Assembly: GCA_025455345.1 (NCBI GenBank)
Contig: JALOMS010000169.1
Span: 1 to 8,492 of the forward strand
DNA length: 8,492 nt
Origin: Thermoflexibacter sp.
GTDB lineage: Bacteria > Bacteroidota > Bacteroidia > Cytophagales > Thermoflexibacteraceae
Direction of reading: 5' to 3'
Shown here piece after piece: positions 1 to 6,942 of the stretch. A program made the position numbers and the translations under genes. How positions within the stretch are numbered: position 1 is the first letter of the stretch; every line of letters begins with the position of its first letter. The notes beneath the pieces were generated by a model. The model did not search any database. It was not told the origin of the DNA and saw only the letters and a program-made list of their open reading frames with translations.

Positions 1-18
1 AAAATTACACATAAAAAA

Positions 19-3000
19 ATGGAACACAAAGAACAAAAGAAATCTAAACTCCCCGAATTTGGGCTAAGTACGTTTGCGATTAAGAACAAAACCAGCGTAT
101 TTATCTTGACGGCAATCATTGCGGTCATGGGCTTGCTTTCTTACAACTCCATGCCCAAAGAGCAGTTTCCAGAAGTAGTGATTCCTACGGTGATTATCAA
201 CACGATATACCCTGGAAATTCGCCTGTGGATATTGAAAATTTGATTTCAAGGCACATTGAGAAGGAAGTCAAATCAGTGAAAGGGGTAAAAAAAATCAAC
301 TCTACGTCTTCGCAAGATGTATCAGTAATTATCGTAGAGTTTAATGAGAACGTATTGATTAGCAAGGCATTACAAGATACCAAAGACGCAGTAGATAAGT
401 CAAAACGCAACCTGCCGACTGACTTGGACACTGACCCGCAGGTATTAGAGGTGGACGTATCCCAAATCCCTATCGTAATGGTGAATATTTCGGGGAATTA
501 CGACATGGAAAAACTCCGCTATTTTGCTGAATATTTGGAAGATAGATTTGAGGAATTGCCCGAAGTATCAAGCGCAAACCTGATAGGGGCTTTGGACAGG
601 GAAATCCAAATCAATGCGGATATTCATAAAATGGACGCAAGAAAGGTAACTTTTAGCGACATAGAAAATGCAATTCGTGCGGAAAATATCTCTATGTCAG
701 GCGGCGAAGTCCTTACTGACGGATACAGACGCTCCATGCGTATTTCTGGCGAATTTAAAAAAGCAGAAGACATCGCTAAGATTATCGTAAAGTCAGAAGA
801 CATGGATCCCGTTTATTTGAAGGACATTGCTGAGGTAAAAGACGCTTTTGTAGAGCGCAAAAGTTATGCACGCTTGGCAACAGGTGAGTTTGCAAACAAA
901 GGCAATTCTCCTGTGATTTCCTTGCGCGTGGTGAAGAAAAATGCTGAAAATCTGATTAATGCAGACGCAAAAATTAAGAAAATAGTAGAGGAAGCGCAAA
1001 AAAGCGTATTGCCCAAAGATTTGACGATTGTCTATACTGACAATCAGGCAGATGACATGAAAATTCAGATTGCCAACTTGGAAAACAACATCATTTTTAG
1101 TACGATTCTGGTCGTGGGCGTGTTGCTGTTCTTCATGGGTTTGCGTAATGCGATTTTTGTGGGGATTGCCATTCCGCTTTCCATGTTTATTTCCTTTATT
1201 ATCCTAAGTTCTATGGGCTATACAGTCAATATCATGGTATTGTTTGGGTTAGTCTTGGCGTTGGGTATGTTGGTGGACAATGGAATTGTGGTGATTGAGA
1301 ATATTTATCGCCAAATGGAAGAAGGCGAAGACCGAGAAAGTGCGGCAAAGCATGGCGTAGGCGAGGTGGCTTGGCCTATCATCAGTTCTACCCTGACTAC
1401 TTTGGCGGCATTTGCGCCCTTGCTGTTTTGGGGAGGAATCATTGGTGAGTTTATGAGTATTTTGCCTGTAACCTTGATTGTAGTGCTTAGTTCTTCGCTT
1501 TTCGTAGGTTTGTTTGTTAGCCCTGTTACTGCTTCTGTATTTATGCACTTGGACGACAAAGACCACAAGCCCAACAGAAAACGCATTACTATCATTGGTC
1601 TTGCTTTGATGGGTCTTTCTATTCCATTTTACTTTGCCGCGACAGACGGTTATTCCTTGCCTAACTTGCTCATGACCGCAGGTTTATTTACCTTATTGAA
1701 TGCTTATTTTTTAAGAGGAGCGGCAATTTGGTTTCAAAATAATGCCTTGGTATGGTTAGAAAATGCCTATTTAAGATTCCTACGCTTTGCGCTGAACGGA
1801 AAACGTCCTATCTATTTCTTTATAGGAACTTTCTTTTCTCTGATTTTCTCCTTGATGATTTTTGGGGCAAATCAGCCTTTGGTCTTGTTATTCCCTGATA
1901 ATGAGCCACTTTATATTTATTTGTACAATGAAGCACCACTCGGTACGGACGTAGAAACTACGGATAAAATCACCAGAGAATTAGAGAAAAAAGTATTTGA
2001 AACCTTAAAACCTTATGAAAATATCGTTGCCTCCGTAGTAACCAACGTAGGCGAAGGTACAGGCAACCCCATGGCGGGACCTGGGGCAGGTAGCATGGCT
2101 TCATTTACACCACATAAAAGCAAAATTTCTATTGGTTTTATAGATTACGAGTCAAGAAATGGGGTAGAAACAGCAGAAATTCTGAAAAAATTTAGTGAAA
2201 TGACCAAATCAATTCCTGGGTTAAAAATCACTACGGGCAAAAATAGTTCAGGTCCTCCTACTGGTTTCCCTGTCAATATAGAAGTGAAAGGTGTTGATTA
2301 TAACGTACTTATTGGTGAAGCTGAAAAAATTAAGAACATCATAGAGCAAGCGGGTATTGCAGGTATGGAAGGTTTGGCAACGGACTTAGAAATAGGCAAA
2401 CCCGAAGTTTTATTGAACATAGATAGGGAAAAAGCAAGAATGTTAGGGCTTTCTACCTCGTCTTTGGCAATGAATATGCGTACTGCGATTTACGGCAAAG
2501 AAATTTCTAAACTCAAAGATGGCAATGACGATTACCCTATTCAGTTGCGCTTGCAAGACCGCTACCGCTATGATTTGGCTTCCCTCAACGACCAAAAAAT
2601 TTCTTTCAGGGACAACAAAGGCAAGTTCCACCAAATTCCTATTTCTTCGGTAGCAGATATGCGCTATACCTCGTCTTACGGCTCGGTGAGAAGAAAAGAT
2701 TTGGACAAGGTAATTGTAGTAAGTGCTGGTGTATCAGCAGGTTATAACCCTAACCAAATCGTAGAGCAGGTAAGAACTCTCTTGGCAAATCATAAAATGC
2801 CCGCAGGTTATACCTTCAAGTTTACAGGCGAACAGGAAGAGCAAGCACAATCTATGGCTTTCTTGATGAAGGCAATGTTAATCGCAGTTGCCTCTATTTT
2901 CTTGATTTTGGTTTCTCAATTTAACTCCGTAGTAAAGCCGTTTATCATCATGACTTCGGTGCTATTTAGCTTGCAAGGCGTATTCTTGGGCATGACCATT

Positions 3001-3519
3001 TTCAATGACGCTTTCATTATCATTATGACAGGTATTGGGATTATTTCTTTGGCAGGGGTGGTAGTGAACAATGCGATTGTGTTGGTGGACTACGCAGGAC
3101 AATTGGAAAACAGGAAGTTAGCTTCGCTGGGACTTACCCCCAAAGACAAATTGAGCAAAGAAGACTTAATAGAATGTTTGGTAGAGGCAGGTTACACGCG
3201 CTTGCGTCCCGTACTTCTCACCGCTATCACTACGGTTCTGGGCTTGATTCCGATGGCAGTAGGCTTGAACATAGATTTCTTTGACCTCTACAAAAACTTT
3301 GACCCGCACATCTACACAGGGGGCGACAATGCCGCATTCTGGGGTCCTATGGCGTGGACAGTGGTGTATGGTTTGACCTTCGCTACCTTCTTGACTTTGA
3401 TTATCGTACCTGTGATGTACCTGATAGCAGAACGAATTGCAGGGAAGGTGAGAGATAGGAAAAAGGAAAAAGCAGTGAAAGAAGAAAAAGGAATCCTCTT
3501 AGAAAAGGCAGAAGTATAA
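19..3519 (+). CDS. RND-family efflux transporter permease (AcrB/HAE-like inner-membrane pump)
   Basis: This is a proton-driven inner-membrane exporter subunit that would work as a trimer with a periplasmic adaptor and a TolC-like outer-membrane channel. The 1166 residues show the RND duplicated plan: TM1 near 26-44, a first periplasmic porter domain near 45-350, TM2-TM6 near 358-510, TM7 near 597-616, a second porter domain near 620-945, TM8-TM12 near 950-1136, and a charged cytoplasmic tail. TM4 carries LVDNGIVVIEN (418-428), so the AcrB Asp-Asp pair is Asp420-Asn421. TM10 carries VVVNNAIVLVDY (1014-1025), with Asn where AcrB has Lys940. Two extra hydrophobic stretches (about 523-542 and 547-567) lie between TM6 and TM7, and there is an insert before TM12 (about 1084-1110). 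It is longer than AcrB (about 1050 aa). The ATG follows an A-rich leader without a Shine-Dalgarno site, as usual in Bacteroidota. A hairpin terminator follows, so this is probably the last gene of an operon whose partners lie upstream. The substrate cannot be predicted. Confidence 0.95.
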   Translation: MEHKEQKKSKLPEFGLSTFAIKNKTSVFILTAIIAVMGLLSYNSMPKEQFPEVVIPTVIINTIYPGNSPVDIENLISRHIEKEVKSVKGVKKINSTSSQDVSVIIVEFNENVLISKALQDTKDAVDKSKRNLPTDLDTDPQVLEVDVSQIPIVMVNISGNYDMEKLRYFAEYLEDRFEELPEVSSANLIGALDREIQINADIHKMDARKVTFSDIENAIRAENISMSGGEVLTDGYRRSMRISGEFKKAEDIAKIIVKSEDMDPVYLKDIAEVKDAFVERKSYARLATGEFANKGNSPVISLRVVKKNAENLINADAKIKKIVEEAQKSVLPKDLTIVYTDNQADDMKIQIANLENNIIFSTILVVGVLLFFMGLRNAIFVGIAIPLSMFISFIILSSMGYTVNIMVLFGLVLALGMLVDNGIVVIENIYRQMEEGEDRESAAKHGVGEVAWPIISSTLTTLAAFAPLLFWGGIIGEFMSILPVTLIVVLSSSLFVGLFVSPVTASVFMHLDDKDHKPNRKRITIIGLALMGLSIPFYFAATDGYSLPNLLMTAGLFTLLNAYFLRGAAIWFQNNALVWLENAYLRFLRFALNGKRPIYFFIGTFFSLIFSLMIFGANQPLVLLFPDNEPLYIYLYNEAPLGTDVETTDKITRELEKKVFETLKPYENIVASVVTNVGEGTGNPMAGPGAGSMASFTPHKSKISIGFIDYESRNGVETAEILKKFSEMTKSIPGLKITTGKNSSGPPTGFPVNIEVKGVDYNVLIGEAEKIKNIIEQAGIAGMEGLATDLEIGKPEVLLNIDREKARMLGLSTSSLAMNMRTAIYGKEISKLKDGNDDYPIQLRLQDRYRYDLASLNDQKISFRDNKGKFHQIPISSVADMRYTSSYGSVRRKDLDKVIVVSAGVSAGYNPNQIVEQVRTLLANHKMPAGYTFKFTGEQEEQAQSMAFLMKAMLIAVASIFLILVSQFNSVVKPFIIMTSVLFSLQGVFLGMTIFNDAFIIIMTGIGIISLAGVVVNNAIVLVDYAGQLENRKLASLGLTPKDKLSKEDLIECLVEAGYTRLRPVLLTAITTVLGLIPMAVGLNIDFFDLYKNFDPHIYTGGDNAAFWGPMAWTVVYGLTFATFLTLIIVPVMYLIAERIAGKVRDRKKEKAVKEEKGILLEKAEV

Positions 3520-3543
3520 GAAAATCAGATAATTGACAAAGTT

Positions 3544-3600
3544 GAACGTATTTTCGCATGATTCAATGTTTTGATTGATGTGAAAATACGTTCTTTTTTT
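3544..3600 (+). terminator. Rho-independent terminator after the RND gene, in the convergent gap
   Basis: A perfect 12-bp inverted repeat pairs GAACGTATTTTC (3544-3555) with GAAAATACGTTC (3582-3593). It extends inward by a G-U pair and about three more pairs, and is followed directly by seven T (3594-3600). It starts 24 bases after the RND stop codon. On the minus strand the same stem is preceded by the A-run but followed only by AACTTTGTC, so it is a good terminator for the + strand and at best a weak one for the convergent fucosidase gene. Confidence 0.9.
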
Positions 3601-3615
3601 GTGGTTATTTCATAC

Positions 3616-4938
3616 TTACCTCTCTATCTCAATCACCGTATCTATCTCCTCTTTGCTTATGCCTTTCAAGTCAAAAATGTAATACCCTGTGTCTGCGGCT
3701 TTGGTAAATTTGATGGACCTCTTGTCTTTGAAAACTTTTGCTGATTTTATCTGATAAGGAATTTTGAGCAACAAATCATCTTGGACGGCAAATAGGTGTA
3801 AGTATATTTTATTCCCTTTTTCTGTAATCGCCATCTGCTCACTTGGGCGCGCAAAACCTCCCTTTGTGCCATAAATAGTTTCCCCATACACAGCCATCCA
3901 CTCGCCCATCGCTTTCAGCCTTTCAGAAAACTCTGTTTGGATAGCTCCACTCGGCAAGGGACCTATATTCAGCAAAAAATTAGCACCATAACCAGAGGCT
4001 TTCACCAAATAGTGGATTAATTCTTTGACAGATTTGTACTTGGTATCGGTGATATTAAAGCCCCAAGAGCCATTGAGGGTTTCGCAAGTTTCTACGGGCA
4101 TTGCTTTTGCTACTTCCTGCCCGCTTAGTCCGCCCTTGTTTTCCCCTGGCAAATCGCGCTCAAACATCTGAAAATCCTCTCCCGCCAAAGGCAAGAGGTG
4201 ATGATTATTTCCGATAAGTGCTTGTGGTTGCAGTTGGTGAATGAGCGCGTAAATTTCATCATACTTCCAATCCAACTTTGATTGAAGGGTTTTATCGTGG
4301 TCGTTATCAAGCTGGTCCCAATGCCCATCAAACCAAATGCCTCCCACTTGCCCATAGTTGGTCAATAATTCGGTGAGTTGCGCCTTCATAAAGTTGATGT
4401 ACGCGGGCATATCACTTTTCTTGGTTCGCCCAGTTCCTTTGCCTGTTTTGCCTGTCTCGTACTGATAATCATCTCTGTACCAGTCTAATAGAGAGTAATA
4501 GAAAAACAACTTAATCCCTTGTTTGTTGCACTCGTCAGCAATTTGTTTGACTATGTCTTTTTTATAAGGCGTATTCGTAATTTTCCAATCGGACTGTTGG
4601 GTGTCCCACAAGCTAAAACCATCGTGATGGCGCGTAATCAAGGTAATGTATTTCATGCCTGCACTTTTGGCGGTCGCTACCCACTTTGCCGCGTCAAACT
4701 CGGCAGGGTAAAACCCATACATCAGGCGTTTGTAATCTTCTACTTTGATGTTTCGCTGTTGCATGACCCACTCTCCTGACCCCAAGCTACTGGACAGCCC
4801 CCAATGGACAAACATACCAAAGCGGGCTTCGTCAAACCACTGGCGCGCTTTCAGGTTTTCGGGTGTAGGCTGATAGCTTTGCTGGGAAAAGGCAGAAAAA
4901 GAATGAGTTAGCAATAAAAACAAGATTATTTTTTTCAT
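3616..4938 (-). CDS. Secreted GH29 alpha-L-fucosidase
   Basis: This glycoside hydrolase family 29 enzyme removes alpha-L-fucose from glycans by a retaining mechanism, probably in the periplasm or outside the cell. Counting from the chosen ATG, the protein has 440 residues. A signal peptide fills 1-18 (Lys-Lys, a hydrophobic core, and an Ala-Phe-Ser site before Gln19), with no lipobox cysteine. The catalytic (beta/alpha)8-like domain shows FGMFVHWG (40-47), HHDGF (104-108), the nucleophile motif IWFDG with Asp204, ERDLPGEN (260-267), CET (285-287) with NGSWGF (289-294), and LLNIGP (322-327). The last 80 or so residues look like the usual C-terminal beta-sandwich. The acid/base Glu varies in position across GH29 and is not assigned. 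The frame can be extended upstream to a GTG at 5013, but that adds 25 non-signal residues before the signal peptide, so ATG 4938 is preferred. The gene stands alone: no SusC/SusD pair or other glycosidase is in the window. It could also act on a fucose-like sugar, as some GH29 members do. Confidence 0.93.
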   Translation of the reverse strand: MKKIILFLLLTHSFSAFSQQSYQPTPENLKARQWFDEARFGMFVHWGLSSSLGSGEWVMQQRNIKVEDYKRLMYGFYPAEFDAAKWVATAKSAGMKYITLITRHHDGFSLWDTQQSDWKITNTPYKKDIVKQIADECNKQGIKLFFYYSLLDWYRDDYQYETGKTGKGTGRTKKSDMPAYINFMKAQLTELLTNYGQVGGIWFDGHWDQLDNDHDKTLQSKLDWKYDEIYALIHQLQPQALIGNNHHLLPLAGEDFQMFERDLPGENKGGLSGQEVAKAMPVETCETLNGSWGFNITDTKYKSVKELIHYLVKASGYGANFLLNIGPLPSGAIQTEFSERLKAMGEWMAVYGETIYGTKGGFARPSEQMAITEKGNKIYLHLFAVQDDLLLKIPYQIKSAKVFKDKRSIKFTKAADTGYYIFDLKGISKEEIDTVIEIER

Positions 4939-5087
4939 AGGACTACAATTTTGGGTGAGTAATTTTAGGGCAAGATAGTGATTAAAGACTGATTCCATAA
5001 TTTGTCTATGCACAAATAAAGAAAAATATTTAAAATTGTAACTTATATTTTAGCGAGATTTGCTGGAGAAAATTTTAAACATAGTCT

Positions 5088-5107
5088 TACCTTTGTAGAT
5101 ACATTTG
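5088..5107 (+). promoter_or_regulatory. Putative gldG promoter: two tandem Bacteroidota -7 elements
   Basis: Two exact matches to the Bacteroidota -7 consensus TAnnTTTG lie 12 bases apart in the divergent intergenic region: TACCTTTG at 5088-5095 and TACATTTG at 5100-5107. They are 48 and 36 bases before the gldG ATG, a reasonable distance for a short leader. The only TTTG upstream that could serve as a -33 element is at 5059-5062. That leaves about 25 bases to the first motif, longer than the usual roughly 19-21, so the -33 half is weak. No equally good match faces the fucosidase gene. The closest on the minus strand is TTTATTTG (complement of 5013-5020), with one mismatch. Confidence 0.5.
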
Positions 5108-5142
5108 GGATTTTATATTCTGATTTTAAATTATACAAATTC

Positions 5143-6819
5143 ATGCAGACTAAAAAGTGGGAAAACATTTTACAGTTTATTGCCCTATTTTTATTGATTG
5201 TTTTGCTTAATATTTATGCCACTCGTTATTTCTTCAGGCTTGACTTGACAGAGGAAAAAAGGTTTACGATTTCTGAGCCTACCAAAAATTTACTTAGACA
5301 ATTAGACGACCAAGTATATATAGAAGTGTATTTGGAAGGAGAGCTTAATGCGGGTTTCAAGAGACTGCAAAACTCCATTAGAGAAAACTTAGATGAATTT
5401 GTTATTTATAGCAATAATAAAGTCCAGTACAAGTTTGTCAATCCCGACGAGGCAAGCAACGAACAAGACCGAAATGCTTTTTATAGGCAGTTAGTCAGCA
5501 AAGGTATCCAACCCACTAATCTTTTTGAAACTGTAGATGGAAAAAAAGTAGAAAAAATTATTTTCCCTTCTGCTCTTATTTCTTACAAAAATAAAGAAGC
5601 TCCAACTTTATTGCTCAAAGGTAATACCGCCGCCGCTCCTTTGGAACAGCTCAATCAATCCGTAGAAAATGTAGAATATGAATTGATTAATGCCATTAAA
5701 AAACTGACTATCAAGCAGAAACCCAGTATTGCTATTATAGAAGGACATGACGAACTTCGTCCCATAGACATGGCAGATTTGACCACTTCTTTAGATGAGT
5801 TTTATGTGGTAGATAGGCTAAACCTCCAAGAAAGTAACTTAGACGGCTATGATGCAGTTATTGTTGCCCAACCCAAAAAACGTTTTGCAGAAATAGAAAA
5901 ATACAAGTTAGACCAGTATATTATGAACGGGGGGAAAGCCTTATTTTTCATAGATGCCATACAAATGAACTTAGATAGTATCTCCAAAGGTGGGGCGTAT
6001 GCTTTTGGTTATGACCTGAATATCAATGATATGTTATTCAAATATGGTATTCGCATCAATCTAAATCTCATTCAAGACACCGAAATGGGCAGAATATTAG
6101 TCAATGTTGGGCAGTTGGGGAATAAACCAAATTTAAGGGGTGTGCCTTGGCCTTACCATGTCATTATCAATCGTTTCAAACGAATGCCTATCACTAAAAA
6201 TCTAAACGGTATTTATACTCGTTTTTTAAGTACAATAGATACCATAAAAACGCCTAATGTAGTAAAAACGCCTCTTTTACTTACCAATCAATACTCCCGC
6301 GTTCGCAATATGCCCAATATGGTAAGTCTGGAAGAATTAAAAACAGACTTAAGACCAGAACTCTTTACCCAATCCTTCTTACCTGTGTGTTATTTATTGG
6401 AGGGCAGGTTTACTTCTCTGTTCAAGAATCGCTTTGCTCCAGACAGTGCTAAAAATACGGTAGTAAAACAGGAAAGTGAACCAACAAAAATTATCGTCTT
6501 TTCAGATGGAGATATTCCACGCAATGAAATAGACAAGCGCAATGGTCAGCCCCTACCGCTTGGTTACGACCCGCTTTCCCAACAGACGTTTTCTAATAAG
6601 GATTTTATAATGAATGCTTTAGCATATATGATAGACGAGAAGGGTTTGATAGATTCTCGTAATAAGGAAATTACGCTTCGTCCCTTAGACAAATTTAGAA
6701 TACAAGAAGAAAAACTTTCTTGGCAAATCATCAATTTAATTTTACCTATTATTTTTATAATTGGTTTCGGAGTTTTGAGGTTTTGGTGGCGAAAAAAGAA
6801 ATATGAAATAAAGGAATAA
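5143..6819 (+). CDS. gldG: Gliding motility-associated ABC transporter auxiliary protein GldG
   Basis: GldG is the membrane-anchored, largely periplasmic partner of the Gld ABC transporter (GldA ATPase, GldF permease), first linked to gliding in Flavobacterium johnsoniae; its cargo is not established. The 558 residues fit the family. A transmembrane anchor at 9-29 is followed by the hallmark LDLTEEKRFTIS (33-44). A large extracytoplasmic region (about 45-525) includes ENVEYELINAIKKL (175-188), IAIIEGHDE (196-204), a GGKALFFID strand (263-271) and SDGDIPRNE (454-462). Next come NALAYMID (491-498) and a DSRNKEITLRPLDK segment (504-517), then a second transmembrane helix (about 528-548) and a basic tail. 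The ATG lies 36 bases after a TAnnTTTG motif, so the gene probably has its own promoter. Often gldF sits directly upstream; here the upstream neighbour is the divergent fucosidase, and no gldF is in the window. The downstream gene is unrelated. Related ABC-2-associated proteins of the same fold occur in non-gliding bacteria, so the name does not prove motility. Confidence 0.93.
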   Translation: MQTKKWENILQFIALFLLIVLLNIYATRYFFRLDLTEEKRFTISEPTKNLLRQLDDQVYIEVYLEGELNAGFKRLQNSIRENLDEFVIYSNNKVQYKFVNPDEASNEQDRNAFYRQLVSKGIQPTNLFETVDGKKVEKIIFPSALISYKNKEAPTLLLKGNTAAAPLEQLNQSVENVEYELINAIKKLTIKQKPSIAIIEGHDELRPIDMADLTTSLDEFYVVDRLNLQESNLDGYDAVIVAQPKKRFAEIEKYKLDQYIMNGGKALFFIDAIQMNLDSISKGGAYAFGYDLNINDMLFKYGIRINLNLIQDTEMGRILVNVGQLGNKPNLRGVPWPYHVIINRFKRMPITKNLNGIYTRFLSTIDTIKTPNVVKTPLLLTNQYSRVRNMPNMVSLEELKTDLRPELFTQSFLPVCYLLEGRFTSLFKNRFAPDSAKNTVVKQESEPTKIIVFSDGDIPRNEIDKRNGQPLPLGYDPLSQQTFSNKDFIMNALAYMIDEKGLIDSRNKEITLRPLDKFRIQEEKLSWQIINLILPIIFIIGFGVLRFWWRKKKYEIKE

Positions 6820-6942
6820 GCTATATTCTACTTGCAGCATGGCTTTATCAAAACGTTTATATGCAAAAATAGGCATTGAATCCTTTTCAAATACGATTTT
6901 TGATTACATTTACACAAAAAATTCATAAACCCTGTTGGATAA
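6820..6942. other. Spacer between gldG and the restriction-modification gene
   Basis: This is an AT-rich gap of 123 bases. I see no GC-rich hairpin with a T-run, so no convincing terminator for gldG. A 7-bp pair, CAAAAAT (6864-6870) with ATTTTTG (6896-6902), has a 25-base loop and is weak. One imperfect -7-like motif, TACATTTA (6905-6912), fits TAnnTTTG at five of six fixed positions, with a TTG at 6876-6878. The distance between them, about 26 bases, is longer than usual. The downstream gene may therefore have its own weak promoter or be read through from gldG; the sequence does not decide. Confidence 0.4.

Noticed and set aside
141..2634. Several short minus-strand open frames inside the RND gene (for example 141-431, 793-999, 1249-1566, 1305-1595, 2443-2634).
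   Set aside because: All lie opposite a clear, full-length RND coding frame, overlap one another or are very short, and show no recognisable domain. They are shadow frames.
4125..4779. Short open frames within the fucosidase gene (minus 4125-4355 and plus 4519-4779).
   Set aside because: Both are contained in the GH29 coding region, whose catalytic motifs are intact in the chosen frame. Neither product resembles a known protein.
3616..4938. A polysaccharide utilisation locus around the fucosidase.
   Set aside because: There is no SusC/SusD pair, sulfatase, further glycosidase or sensor gene in the window, and the neighbours are an efflux pump and gldG.
6847..6904. A possible hairpin terminator after gldG, from ATCAAAACG / CGATTTTTGAT or CAAAAAT / ATTTTTG pairing.
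   Set aside because: The stems are short, AT-only or imperfect, with loops of 25 bases or more and no following T-run.
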